This document shows positions 22,461 through 34,459 of a DNA stretch of 64,000 bases, piece by piece; position 1 is the first letter of the stretch, and every line of letters begins with the position of its first letter. A program made the position numbers and the translations under genes. A model generated the notes under the pieces. The model was not told the origin of the DNA and did not search any database. It saw only the letters and a list, made by a program, of their open reading frames with translations. The DNA comes from Dermanyssus gallinae (Eukaryota; Arthropoda; Arachnida; Mesostigmata; Dermanyssidae): the NCBI GenBank assembly GCA_003439945.1, contig QVRM01006776.1:62001-126000 (forward strand), read 5' to 3'.

Positions 22461-23223
22461 CCTCTGTGTTACAAGCCAAACCTCTGGCCACCCAACACAC
22501 GCGTGTGTCGCGGTGGTACAAAGCGAAAGGTCGCCTCAGCGCCATACAAACAATGTCGGCCCTCAGTCTGGTGACGGCGTGCAACTAGGGTGGCCGGAGT
22601 AGACAGGAAATTAGAGAGCATTAGAAACAAACAAGCATTTACGCAGACGACGACGGCGACGGCGACAACAACAACAACAATAGCAGCAGCAGCAACAACC
22701 ACGAGCAAAAAACAAAACAATGACAAAAGCAACAATAACAACAACGACAGCGATCAACCGTACAGACAGACGCCTGCCCAGCGCATACGTTGTCACCGTT
22801 GTATGCTTGCTTGTAGTAGTTGCTTCGATGTTGGGCTTCGGGGGTGTTACCGAGTAGGAGGTTCACGGTCGGCCATGAGCTAACAGCTGCCCGGCCGGCA
22901 ACTAAGATATCGGCAGACGGCTATCAGAAGAATAGCGAGCACCCCCGGTGAGGCGGGCTGCACCCCACATGACGGCGGCGGCTGTGTGCCTTTTTGCCTC
23001 GTTGCCATATCAGTGGAATGCTACTTACTAACCGGGGTTGAGCCCGAGGCCCGAACAACACCAGCTATAACAACGACAGCTTTCGGTTAGACAGCTTTTT
23101 CTCTGTTCTGCTGCTTCCCTACGGACTCACAGCAGTCTGCTGTACGAACAAGCCCCAGCCATTATCATCGAAGCGAGAGGCCGACGCACCGGTTAGGCCA
23201 GGCCAAGGGATATGCATATAGAC

Positions 23224-23255
<32 letters not shown>

Positions 23256-23830
23256 AACGAGGGAGAGAGAGAAACGAGAGAGAGAGAGATAGGGCATGCT
23301 GTGAGATAGACCTGTTCGGTTACTCATTGTTTATTTCACACGACTTCGGCAGACCGACGCCGCTAGGGCAGGGCAGGGTCTGTGAGCATTAGGGGGAACG
23401 TGGTAGGTCACCGGCGTCTTTCCTTGGCTGTTCCAGCTTCCCTAGTTGTACTTGTTGCGTTCACTCGTTGCGTATACGTGTGGGTGGTTGCGTGTCTGTG
23501 GCTCTCCTTCATCTCCTGCTTTTGCAACGATTGCTAACTACACTAACGACGACTCTTTACTACAACTAGTTACTTTTCTTCTCCTCTTTTTTTTTTCTCT
23601 TCCTGTTGTTAGTTGGCACTCCGGCTGCTGCTGACGTTGCTGCTGCTGTTGCTGTTGTTCTCTCATGGCCTTCGTTTGTATAGGGTTATGACCAACCGGG
23701 CGTGGACGGCCCCTTCTCGCGAGGCTCCCGCGAGGTGGACGGCCAGGTGGGGTTGACGGCAAACAGAAAGGCAGTTCTGCTGCTGCTGCTGCTGCCCGGC
23801 CCTCGGCAGCGTATGTTATCGGTCACCTGC
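22461..23830. other. GC-rich island with triplet and dinucleotide repeats
   Basis: Contains CAA/CAG/GAC-like repeats (22661-22750), a TA tract (23222-23240) running into GA repeats (23241-23290), and CTG repeats at 23622-23660 and 23775-23795. Open frames follow the repeats: the plus frame 22590-22883 is Thr/Asn-rich and the minus frame 23762-23538 is Gln-rich. No domain is visible. Confidence 0.5.
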
Positions 23831-24113
23831 TCGGCCAGGCAGACCTAAGCAGTGTTTGCCTATGAGGCGCAGACGGGAGACGGGACTCTTTTCTCCGCTT
23901 ACTGGCCCTACACTCTGGGCAAGTATGAGCCCTCCTCCATACGTGTAAGAAGCTACAACAAAGCAGTCCATATCGATTTATGATGCCACCGTGCCCAAAT
24001 GACTCTCCCTGCGCGACCCCTGTCGGTTGCATTTAGCGATTCCTGCTATAAGCGGGCGCCAAACAATCAGAAACCAAGCAAGGGAATGCAGTGGCAGCCG
24101 AAGTAGAAGTTGT

Positions 24114-24157
24114 GATGTAAGGTGTAGAAGTCGCACTGGACTTCTACACCTTACATC
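24114..24157. other. Perfect 19-bp stem hairpin with 6-nt loop
   Basis: GATGTAAGGTGTAGAAGTC (24114-24132) is exactly complementary in reverse to 24139-24157. A perfect 19-bp match in otherwise AT-rich unique sequence is unlikely by chance. It may be a small RNA hairpin or the scar of an inverted duplication. Confidence 0.9.
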
Positions 24158-24537
24158 GCGCTACTCACATACCAAGTTTTTCAGATTGTGCAGACATCTC
24201 AATAAATGATCTGAGTTCCGGAGTCAGAAATGGTACCAACTCTTCGTTTTGCGAAAGGCCCCAGTGAGCTTAAGAGGCGGATTCTAGATGGCATTACATG
24301 TGACCAAACATTGCTCAAATTGAAATCCACATAACCTTTAAGCAAGGCGATATACAATACAAGTACATGTCGTTTGTAAAAAAAACGTATAGTACATGTA
24401 ACAGTGGTGGCATCAGTAATAACGGCGTTAATAGAAGTGGCCGAAAAGTTTTGCCGCATATTTCCTCCTTTGACGAGTCCCATAAAGTACTCCAGGCCAA
24501 AATACCTCTATTGCCCTCCCCCACGGTTCTCGTTAGA
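24158..24537. other. Intergenic stretch, no gene seen
   Basis: Only short anonymous frames. Confidence 0.5.
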
Positions 24538-24677
24538 ATATATGTATATATATATATATATCTTTGTTAGTTGATTGTCTCAAAGTTAAATATATTTTAC
24601 ACACAAATTCTTAAAACAGGTGTAATATAGTATTACAAATAGAATATTTGAGCACGCGCGCAGGTGAATATATATAT

Positions 24678-24718
<41 letters not shown>
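24538..24718. repeat. TA microsatellites
   Basis: TA tracts at 24538-24561 and 24668-24718, the latter interrupted by CA units. Confidence 0.95.
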
Positions 24719-24720
<2 letters not shown>

Positions 24721-25833
24721 GTCGCTTGTAACTGAGAAAGAAAGCTCCCGGACCTGAGGAAATACGTTCCAATTAAGGTGACTTGGAGACACTCACCACC
24801 GCCCATCACCACTTCCAGACGGGTTGTACTGAGGTCACTCGGCGTGGGCCGTCCTCAGGAAACCATGGTGTGACGGGCGCGTAAGGAGCTGGAAATCTTG
24901 CTTATCGAAAAGTTAATCCTATCTGACGCACTCATCTTCTCCGCTCTTTCTATACAAAAATCAACACGTCGCTCTCTGGTGTGGTTCAACTGTGAGTACT
25001 TCATTGCACGCCGAATGGCCATCCAGCATCTCATTCATTACACGAGAACGATGTCAACGTATTGCAGTCTACACAAGGGCCCTGGGCGAATAGATGTCAA
25101 ATGCTTGCTTTTATAGAAGAAGAATAACGGGCTTTAGTGCTAACGGCACGCGACACACTACACGTCAATCTTAAAGGAACTAGAAACGTTACGAGCTGTC
25201 CTGTGAATGCACATGAGCTACGTAGTTACTTGGGAGGATTGTTCAGCGACAGCTTATTAGTCCCTTATACTATGCCGATAATTTCCGCTTGTTTCAATCG
25301 CTGAAAAAGGGGCTTGCTGTACGCTTGGAAGCTTTCATCGCTCACGGGGAGGTCTAACTTGTAACTTCAGAGCTCGTCAGGAACTAGCACCTTAAGACCG
25401 CCCTTTCCCTCACGTCACGTGCACACATTGTGGTCACACAGGTTTTCTTTCTTCTTGGAGGTCAAGCGCGTTTACCTCAGGACAACACGAGTATCGGCAA
25501 GAAAAGTCTACGATGATAGCCTGCTGGGAGCTCTTGCAGGAAACAAAGCTGTTGCTGTTTCAGAATAAATCCCTGTGCATGCAGACTTTGTGGAAATGAG
25601 TCTGTCTTTGATGTCGCACCGAGAGACAATATTTTGGAGAAATTTGGTCGTTGTGGTGTTGGTCAACCAATACTGGCACTCCTCGCACCAATGCTCTATG
25701 TCAACCCGATAACTCTCGATGGCGGGGTGTGTCCCCGGATACACTCAGGGAGACAATCATTACTTTTTCTGTTCTCTAAGTTATTTTCTACAACAGATCA
25801 GGATTTCTCATAACACCGTCGGCGTTTTACTGC
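24719..25833. other. Intergenic stretch, no gene seen
   Basis: Frames at 24898-25116 (plus) and 25508-25744 (minus) have no recognisable motif. Confidence 0.45.
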
Positions 25834-25940
25834 ATGCAGACAAGGTACGAGAGGGATATTCAGAGCGCTTTAAATCGCCTCCAGCGATTCTGCTTTAAAA
25901 ATCAGCTAACCGTTAATGCTGTCATACAAAAACAGTCAGG
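25834..25940 (+). pseudogene. RT fragment (post-YADD segment), decayed
   Basis: The plus frame reads RDIQSALNRLQRFCFKNQLTVNA before losing similarity. The pattern (xxLQxALNxLxxWCxxNxLxVNxxK) is the segment just after the YADD box in Jockey/RTE/CR1-type polymerases, where KT.. would follow. The YADD itself is not visible upstream. It is a short remnant only. Confidence 0.45.
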
Positions 25941-27164
25941 TTCCGAGAAGGAGAGCGACTGGCCGCCCACTATCCGCTTCGCTCCGGCACTACCTTACAG
26001 AGTACGCGAGCCGATACTTTACCTGACTGATTAAAGGCTGCTTACCTAAGTTGCCTTTATTTAGGTAGCTTAGTGAACTCTTACCTTAATAGTTCAGGGT
26101 ACCTAACTAAAACATGCCTGGAGAAAAACTTTGCAAGGAGTCCTAGATTATGTTGCTGACTTCTGTCGTGACCTCCAAGGTATGTGAACTGCCAAAGACC
26201 GCATCGAGTTGAAGTCTGCCATGCGGCTGACTTACCTGCGCGAAAAAGCAGTATTATGCTGAAAGGACGCGTTATCCCCCCGGGATTTTCTCCAAGGGGG
26301 CCCATTGCCTGATATGCAAGACCTCACTACGCTGCAGTGGTTAGAGAGATTTCAACAGAAGCGCGATCGACTCAGGCCCAAATGAATGCTGAAGGTTCAA
26401 AAAAGGCCGCTTACGGACAGGACTTACTGCCTCCGCCGCACAGTCTTAAGGACCAATAAGTCTTACCTAACTGGGTACACGGGCTTTGTGGTGGTCGGTT
26501 GACCTCCTGTAGGGAATCAGACTCGAGTTATCTACGGTTTTAAAGTCTTAAACTTTATTTTTGCCCAGAATGGGTTAGTCAGTGCTATTCAAGATGCCAC
26601 TTGCCGCTGGCGGCTTTTCTGCATCTTTCCGAGGTCAATACGAAGCTAAATAAGCGAAGAGTTCACTAGGATTTTGAGCTCAGTCGCAGAGGACAAGAAC
26701 CTGGTGAGCTCTTTAATGGCCGGCTTTCTCTGTTCATCTTTTCAGCGATTGTCCCCCGTCTCCCGGATAGTGGGAGTAATAAACACTCATTAGCATTAAT
26801 CCTCCGGAAAAATCTCTGCAACTTTAGTTATAAATGACGGTTTGACTACGGTAAGCGACGGTTAAACCTATAGTCCCGGTAATCGGGCGCTCGATGCCAT
26901 CCGGCTAGCTTTACCAAGCTCTTAAAAGGCGACGTGTCCAGCAAGGCGGTCTGTCTGCTAGGTAAGCAGGCTTCGGCACCGGCATTTTTGTCCTTTTTTG
27001 TGGAGAAGAGTAAACGCATTTACGCACTGGCGCGACGGGCATGGCAGCCTATTCTGTAGGCTGGATCTTCCGAGCACTCCGTGGTATGCTAGGTTCGTGT
27101 GAAACTTCCGCAGGCATGGGGAACACCTGTGTCCTCGCACCGCACCGTCTCAAACATCTTTCCG
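25941..27164. other. Diverged repeat-like stretch, no gene seen
   Basis: GC content is higher than in the flanking AT-rich DNA. The minus frame 26305-26081 contains FTYLGG but is not otherwise RT-like. The part next to 27165 continues the retroelement tail in decayed form (an ARKIQPTE stretch resembles its AExxKxxKY helix). Confidence 0.4.
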
Positions 27165-27262
27165 CATCTCAAACAAGCGCTTTTCCCCTTTCAAAGGAGA
27201 TAAGAATGAGACCATCTGGTCTCTTTCCGTTGCTTCTCAGAAGGCGGGTAGGCTCTCGAATG
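27165..27262 (-). pseudogene. KRPDG-tail retroelement fragment, second tail copy
   Basis: The minus strand reads EPTRLLRSNGKRPDGLILIS followed by FERGKALV, a TGA stop, then DAE. It aligns without gaps to LEPPGLCAEDGKRPDGMTLT followed by PFERGKMLVWDA in the 3734-4258 frame. The tryptophan of VWD has become a stop (TGG to TGA). Downstream sequence is decayed. It is clearly the same protein region and shows the class is repeated in this genome. Confidence 0.7.
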
Positions 27263-27379
27263 CACGGCAATAGAGCTGACCTTCAAGGCCCGGGTATATA
27301 TATTATATAGGATTGTATACTGTTTAGCCGTAAAAATGAATCTGCGTTTTCAGAATACATATTGGGCCTCCGAGAGACG

Positions 27380-27480
27380 ACCCCTTTCTTCGGCAAAATC
27401 CCTTAGCCTTTATCGATTACGGCCTCCACAACTTTCGCCAGGGTGTTGATGAGACAGACAGGTCACCGCATGCGGACGAA
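27380..27480 (-). pseudogene. R1-like RT fragment D (RPxCLL motif)
   Basis: The minus strand gives LPVCLINTLAKVVEAVIDKG, then after a stop ILPKKG...YVF. This matches the conserved start of R1/Jockey-type polymerase domains (YRPICLLDTxGKVLExxIxxRL..LSxxQYGF). It is too short to assign reliably and sits about 120 bp upstream, in the minus sense, of the KRPDG-tail fragment. Confidence 0.45.
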
Positions 27481-27978
27481 CAATGTACTAAGCCGTGAGC
27501 AAAACCTTTAGCAGAGCTTCACGATCCAGTGGCCCAGCGTGCGTCCTGGAACCCGTTGGACTCGACAAAGAGGGTAGGACGAAGCCTGAGGGCTTGAGCA
27601 TAACCCCGTTCGAGAGCGGTTAGATGCAGGCTTGAGATGCGAAGTAATTGCCTAGTGAATATCTTCAAGGGTCAGTTCTGGCGTGACCTGCTTCAGCTCT
27701 CGCCGAGGCAGGTAAGTTAAAAAAGCATCCGAATTTCGGTTACCCGTACAGGTTTTGCCCTCTGGCACTTAAGACCTCTAGCGACCCATCCACTCGCGAG
27801 TTGCTGCATATTGTTGGAAGCGGCTGACTTTAGCCAGCGGAGACAAAAGAGCGGACGGTACCCTTAGAGAGCGCCTGTCGATGTGGACCGGACACAGTAC
27901 ACTGAACCCCCGTAATGGCGCACACATTCGCAGGGATCCAGGGTGTTATGTCTCACCTTTGACGTCAAATTGAAGAAA
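27481..27978. other. Intergenic stretch, no gene seen
   Basis: No frame longer than a few dozen codons carries a recognisable motif. It may be decayed 5' sequence of the adjacent retroelement fragments. Confidence 0.4.
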
Positions 27979-28007
27979 AATATATATGTATGTATATATA
28001 TACATAT
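27979..28007. repeat. Short TA/TG microsatellite
   Basis: TA repeat interrupted by TG units. Confidence 0.85.
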
Positions 28008-29018
28008 TGACGCGCCTATAATTTGAATCCGAAGAAGTTATATTAACCGTGAAACATTTGGCTAGATGTACTCTACTAGCATAGCAATGAATGTTATCAG
28101 CCAGACTGTATTCAGCATTTATTTATTGCACCATATGTATTTTAAATACAGAGTTTCGTGGATATATTCTACAGCTCTCACTGCCTTGGAAACGCAGTGT
28201 TTTTAACATCCACGACCGGACATTCCACGCCAGCCGCGTTATATTACTTGACTGCTATACGGACTGTGGCAGTCTGACCACCAGTACTTGTTGTAAAATT
28301 TGCGTTTGTGTGCTGTGAAGCCCAAGCGTGTGAAAATCCCAAAATTCTATTCTATTTTTATTATTTTCCCAGCTTATTTAACTGGCTATCGGCCCCACAG
28401 TGGAGCGTATCATTAAATTGGCACCGAGCGGCGTCTGCCGCTACAGCATATCGGCTAGGTGGCGGTTTTACATTTAGCGGTGGTGAAGTCGAATCGTGGC
28501 GGTGTCTATTTTTCTTTTTATTTGCTGCGTTTATTTAATACAGTCTGTATTGGCAGGTTGACGTAGCGCTATATTTTTGTCTATGTACTATGTATGTCTA
28601 TATCAAATGTTCATGAAGACGATGCGGTGAACGAGATCGACGTGTGAACAGGGTCGGAACGAGACGAGGAGAAAGAGAGTGCCTACATCTGTCTACCGCA
28701 TGCCTAAAGCAGGAGAGAAGTAGCAAACAAGACGCAGACAGGCACGCATGGTTACAATGTACATCGTCTAAAAGGTCACGCCCTTCCTCGAAGTTGCCCT
28801 ATAGCCGCATCTCTTCCCGTACTTCAACGCCTTTAAAGTCTAGTCAAGTGTATTCTTCTATGTAGACAAGTGCACTTTGTATCAATTACGTTAGACAGAA
28901 GATGCAAGCCGCCTTTAGCCGCTGGTCTTGGTCTTGGTCGTATTTTGACGCTGAGGTCTAGCGCTAGAGTGTAGTATAGTACTCAGTAGACAGGCGCTCT
29001 TTCTTTGTATCAGTGACG
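28008..29018. other. Intergenic stretch, no gene seen
   Basis: AT-rich with anonymous frames. The motif GACGCTGAGGTCTAGCG and nearby phrases (TTAGACAGAAGATGC) occur twice between 28890 and 29036, suggesting a short local duplication. Confidence 0.45.
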
Positions 29019-29638
29019 CGTTAGACAGAAGATGCTAGCAGTTGTTGCCCAACAGTTGTTGTGGTCGACGCACGACTGCATGGCTTTTGAACAACTTCAG
29101 CGCCTCCGTGGACGATACTGACAGGTGATATCTCGCCGTTGTCGAGTGACCCCGTGCACTCAGAGTGTGCATTCCAGTTGAGAAACACGCCGACACAGAG
29201 CATTCGTATGGCGATGACAACAACCACCGATAAACGACGACAACGACGACGACGACTGTGGGAATGGCAGTGCCGAAAATGACAATAGCTCTAAAGTGGC
29301 AAGCAGGCAGCTTAGGGCTGTGACCTCTGCTTCTGCTGCGGAAGCCTACCTGCCGATGTATTCGTCTATGGCGTACGGGGCGAGGATGACGTCGCCAAGC
29401 TGTCCGCCACTGTCTATTTCGAGAGAAGATGGCGCAAGATGCCTTTCAAAAGCCGGCTGGTGCAGAACAACCTTCGGGCGGACCAGTCCTTTCTGCCTAT
29501 CGGCCTGCCGCCTCCCCTTTGAAGGGTGATGGGCTGCGATGTGCAACGGCGCAAGGAATTTCATCTTGTGAGCCTTTAGTCGCACCGATCGGACGGTTTT
29601 TCTCTTCCGCCATATCTTTCTGTCTACCTTTCTCTCTT

Positions 29639-29678
<40 letters not shown>

Positions 29679-30640
29679 TATACATATCGTTTGGTTTTCG
29701 ATCGCTTTTTCGATTGATCTTGCTTTGCTCGAGTCTTTTTTCATCCTCTAGCGGCTCCTTTTTCTCCTCCTAGTAGAGGGACCGGCCGGCCGGCAACCGG
29801 AATCGGCATTGGCGCTGGCGTCCGGCTTTTGGTTCCGCGCGGTTCACTTTGCAATATGCTGTCGATTGTCATTGTCAAATAGTTGTTGTTGTTGTTGCTG
29901 CTGCTGCTGCTATTCATTCATGTTTGCTGCTCGTTTGGGACTCCGTCTGAGAAAACTGAAACGACCACCAGCGACAATGATGCTGCCCACCTACGCCAGA
30001 TCATGCTATTACAGATCGATGCACTCGCGTCACGCGTCACAGGCGGACATGTCAGCAAGACCACTCGTTTGCTGGATGACCGCCGTAGGGCTGCCCCGAC
30101 ACGAGACAACCCCGACAAAGCGGCCGGATGTGGAGGCCAGCAAACATGGTCGACACTTGCCGCGATTTGCCCTCCTTTATATTTGTTCTTTTTTCCTCTC
30201 TGCCCCTCTTTATCTCCTCCCCCCCCCCGTTTTACTCCCTCATTTCCCCCTCTCCCGTCTCTTTCTCATCCCTTTTTCATTCACCCAACTTCTCTCGCTA
30301 CCATTTGCTAGGATCGACGCAACCGCCCCCAGCGCCAACACCTGCAACAAGGCTTTGCAGAAAGTCATCTACCGCACCTCCTGGTTCCTCTATTCATCTC
30401 TATCTCTCCTCCATTGGTTCGTTGCCGGTACTGATCATGATGGTAGTAATGCTGGTGGTGGTGCTGTTGCTTCTTCTTTTTCTTACTCTGCTGCTGCTGC
30501 AAGAAGTGCCATTGCCTTGTTCACCTTCGGCGGACCTTGTCTCGCTCGAGCATTCCGTGCATTCCAATCGCTCGTTGAAGGGTGTTGATTCCAACCAGCA
30601 AAGACGGTGACGACGATGACTACAAGCGTTTACAGGCGGG
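29019..30640. other. GC-rich island with long, competing open frames
   Basis: Includes a TA tract (29639-29687), a GTT/GCT repeat (29883-29911), and CT-rich and poly-C runs (about 30170-30300). A 259-codon plus frame (29809-30588) is the longest non-TE frame in the window, but it starts at TTG, has poly-Cys from the triplet repeat, and overlaps frames of 142 and 160 codons in the other two plus frames. Minus frames at 30594-30400 (Ser/Thr/Glu-rich) and 29561-29346 are equally plausible. No domain, so no gene is called. Confidence 0.45.
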
Positions 30641-31400
30641 CCCCTTCTGCCAGATGGATGCTATGTTGTCTGGCTATAACATTGAACGACGAGGGGAGTG
30701 GCGACAACGCCTACACTGACAAAGTGCGCCGTTCGCCGCCCCCTTAGCGCAGCGTAGCGCCCTACTAGCAGCGACAACTTGAGGGTTTCTTGTCTCTGAC
30801 GGGTCATAATACTCTGCCCATAGGTACTGTAGAATTAGTAGATGTCGTAGTAGCAAAGCCTGTAATCATTGCCACGGTAGAGGCACGAGTACCGGGAGTT
30901 GTGTAGATACTAGACGCCTTTGTCGTCATGCCGTCGATAGTGATAACCGTTGTAGAAGTGTTATAGTAGAATCGTAGCAGACGTAGTGTAACGCGTGGTT
31001 ATTGCTGTTCCCGGTCCGATCGTGTAGTTCGATACGGTAGCTAGATACACGCTCAAAGGGCACGCAAGCGACAACTACCTATAATAGCAAATTCCGGAGC
31101 GACATGGAGGCTGCCTGGGCTTTTCCGACGTAACGGCGTCCTACAACCCCCCCCCCCCCGTTTTTGTTGGAAAGCCCAGATCTTCGAAGTGTTTCGGAAC
31201 TGAAATAAGCTTGAGCGCATGTGGTATGTACTCAAGCGTACGATAAGAACGTTTGTAAGGCAGAAAAGTGTTGTATAAACGACCACTAGATTTTAACTTT
31301 AACAGGCAATCGTATATGTTCATTACAATACGCTGCTAGTACAATGGGCTTGTGAATTATTTACTAACGACTATAAGTTAATAGTTCTTACAATTGATCG
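30641..31400. other. Intergenic stretch, no gene seen
   Basis: Contains a poly-C run at 31147-31159 and short anonymous frames. Confidence 0.5.
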
Positions 31401-31743
31401 TATATATATATATATATATATATATATACGACGGCGAATCGAAATGTTGAAGCACTTTTCATTTTGCCGCCAGAAACCACGAATCTGCACCAGGTTCTGT
31501 GTTAAAAGCCAACTCACACGTTCTAGAGAGGTAGAATTGCTACGCATTTCCTATGGTGATTAAGCAGAGACCTGAAACACTGTGTATACGTGGTACCGTT
31601 GATTTCGCGACGGAAGTGAGAGACCGAAGATGGCCTCCGTTCAGGAAGGCCTTCGATGTCAATAACAGAAGGAAACGTTAAAAAAGTTTATGATATCTCA
31701 CTCAACAATCGCCGAAATAGTATCAGGAAGGCAGCAATTACGC

Positions 31744-31806
<63 letters not shown>

Positions 31807-31819
31807 TATTTTTTTTTTT
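31401..31819. repeat. TA microsatellites with poly-T
   Basis: TA tracts at 31401-31429 and 31745-31809, the second followed by T10 to 31819. The roughly 300 bp between them shows no gene. Confidence 0.9.
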
Positions 31820-32269
31820 CTCTTGTTCTTAATTCACTAGGTCTCCTGGTTAAATTTAACGGTTTTAATCTGGCAACTGTATTTTGTATACGGTATATTT
31901 TCAAATCCTATTGTAATTTAAATGTTTGGAAAGTAACAAATAGTTCCTAATCGGTACAAAATCACTTCTTTTTGTATGACTTTTTGACCGTTACAAAGGG
32001 CGGTGGCTGAAAAAAAGCAGGCGGATTTTTGCAGAAGTTTTGATAGTAATTATACAAATCGCTTTAAGGGAATAATATTACTCCAGAGAAATAATTTATC
32101 TTTTAAGTGCAATACCGTATGGCTTAAGTTGAATTGGGTCTGCGCCTCATTGAATAGGCGCTTCTTGAACTCAGGTTTGCCTTGAAACATATACTGATTT
32201 ATTAAGAGTTACTTTGAAGAGCGTTGCTTTAATAGCAATTCAGTTATCAGGTTTGCTCCATAATACGAT
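31820..32269. other. AT-rich stretch, no gene seen
   Basis: Lies 5' of the Tc1-like fragment; no transposase N-terminus or left TIR was found here. Confidence 0.5.
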
Positions 32270-33131
32270 GCCCTGGACCACTGAGTGGCGCCGAGTGCTC
32301 TTTTAGGATGAAAAAAGTTCAACTTTGATGGGACTCAAAGGTCTTTAGCTATTATTTCCACGATATGCGCAAGGAAAAACAAATTTTGTCAAAACGGAAC
32401 TCAGGTGGCGGTTCGGCGACGATCTAAGCCGCTCTCGGGGATTATACAAAGTCGTCGATTGTGTTTTTAGATGACCGTGTTAATTCGACGCGTCATGAGA
32501 TCTACTAGAAGAGCAATCGACGCATTTTGACCGCCAGGCTGATCGGAAGCTGGTTCAAACAACGTCACATTGAGGTCCTACGCTGGCCTGCAGTCTCACC
32601 TGATCTTAATATCACCGATAATGTGTGAGGCTGGCTCGCCCGAAAGGTTTACACCGACGAAAAAAAGATCGAACCAGGTACAACTGGAAGAGGCAATTGC
32701 GAAGGCTTGGGGGGGGGAGCTCTCCTAGGACGTCATCCGAAATTCTTTCAACACTATATCAAACCGCAATTTTTAGGTTATCCGACTTAACGGAAAGTTC
32801 ATTAAGTATTAAGTATAGTTTCTGGGTGCACTCGGTGTTTGTGCTTTTCTTTTCTTTCGTCGAGTCGTGAAATGAGCGCAAACGTCGTCATTTCGATCAA
32901 CTCACTCGGTTAAACATGAATCATGCTAGTGGCTGTATCATTTTTGTTCGCGGTGTAGCTGTGCCAAATGTGGAGATCTCGTGTTTTAAAGTAATCCGAG
33001 GCCCCAAATGTCGATGGAAGTCTACGCTGGTACTCTATGAGCTCGTATCACTGTAGTCTTTACACGATTGGTTATAATAAATGTGTGTAATGTGGCAAAC
33101 ATTGGTGGCTGTATTTTTTTTTGCGTACTGT
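32270..33131 (+). mobile_element. Tc1-like DNA transposon copy 1, 5' truncated
   Basis: The plus strand has broken frames reading WTTEWRRVLF, a stop, DEKKFNFDG, ICARKNK, then TDNV-stop-GWL near 32615, EEAIAKAWGGELS and LSDLTESSLSIKY-type 3' sequence. These match the Tc1 transposase order (W..V.FSDEKKFNLDG, LNIIENVWGWLARKVY, EAI..AW..I.....). The right TIR (about 32870-33131) is homologous to those at 52489-52768 and 53818-54067 and ends near GTACTGTA, consistent with a TA target. The N-terminal half and the left TIR are missing. Multiple frameshifts and stops show it is dead. Confidence 0.8.
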
Positions 33132-33287
33132 ATATTATATGCATGCATATATCCACAAGTGTAAGCGCCGATACCTTTGTTAGCCGAAACATGGGCTACT
33201 GCTTCGTCAAAAAGAAGATCGGCGCAAGTCACCCCTGCGAGGAAGCATTTGTGCTTTACAACCATCGTGTGGGAGATCTCTATCTAG

Positions 33288-33290
<3 letters not shown>

Positions 33291-33376
<86 letters not shown>
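33291..33376. repeat. Long TA microsatellite
   Basis: About 86 bp, interrupted once by TG. Confidence 0.95.
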
Positions 33377-33382
<6 letters not shown>

Positions 33383-34459
33383 ATCCTATAGCAAAAAAAT
33401 ATGCTATCACGCTGAATGGTCCTAATTTCAGCATCGTAATCGTTTACCGTCTGTCCGCCAGAAGAAAGGAAATCAACTCATGTATTTGCCGAAATATTTC
33501 TAAACAGACTTCGTGAAGCGTAAGAGAAATACCCTGTCCTGGCGCCTCAGATAAGAAAAGTGAGCGCTGCGTGCTTGTGAAGTTCTACCAGCACCGGAAC
33601 CCATCAACAGCTACGCACGGGGTCTTGCCGAAATCATCCGATCAGCAGTTAAACCTCTACACCCAAAGAACCTAAACCGGCCGTTGTTTAACGGGCTTTG
33701 TCGGCTCGCTTAGATAGCATAACACCTGTGCAGCCTGTTAGCCAAAGTGCATTCTGTAACGTTACCACTAGCAGCACATGGCCAGACTAAATGTCGCAAA
33801 ATCTATAAACCACGGCGCCAGAGATATCTCGGAAACCGGATGACAGGCTCCCCCGGTAACGCATCAGCCACATAAATAGCTCGCTTGGTGGGCCTTCAAC
33901 ATCACAACCGGTCAGCTCCTTGGCCCTAACCAACCACATTGCTGGAATGTTTGTCGTGAGCGACACATTGCTTAGGCACGTTCCCTTGTTCACAGCTGCG
34001 TAAAACAAGATTAGCTTTTCAGGAAAAACACTCTTTTTGAGGCCGGTTTCTCGGTGCAGGATGCTCTTTGCTTTCTTTACTTTGACCCCACGTCGAAGCG
34101 CGCAGTTTACCAAATGTCTCCATGCCGACTCTTTTCCCTTTTAGCGTGCGGAATCTGTTTAACCTTGCATCTAGTGTGATATTGCAAAGAAAAGCGTTTG
34201 CTGTGAACTGCTATTGTCAGTTCTATCAAGAAAATTGAACCAATTCCTAGAGGTCACGGGAATTATGCCAGATGACCGGACATGGTTTTCGGAGCCGCCG
34301 CTCTGCAAAGCAAGCATATTCGGTGCTATTAGAGGCCGTAAGTGCCGTCAAATAAGTCTTTTTGAAACCATCCTAATCTCCGTACGCTCTGAATTATAAG
34401 ACAGCCTTGGATTCAGCACACAGAGCAGTGTCATGCGGACCACCTCGCTGAAATGGGAG
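33377..34459. other. Unclassified stretch with one anonymous ORF
   Basis: The 108-codon minus frame 34113-33787 has ordinary amino-acid composition (KSVFPEKLILFYAAVNKGTC, ELTGCDVEGPPSELFMWLMRY), but I do not recognise it. It may belong to a repeat. Plus frame 34214-34399 may be decayed RT sequence upstream of the fragment at 34460. Confidence 0.4.

Noticed and set aside
29809..30588. 259-codon plus-strand open frame
   Set aside because: It starts at a non-ATG codon, runs through a triplet repeat giving poly-Cys, and overlaps equally open frames of 142 and 160 codons. Composition follows CT-rich DNA, not a protein.
31690..31760. Possible transposase helix-turn-helix upstream of Tc1-like copy 1
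   Set aside because: The short match ends in a TA tract and does not resemble the N-terminus seen in copy 2.
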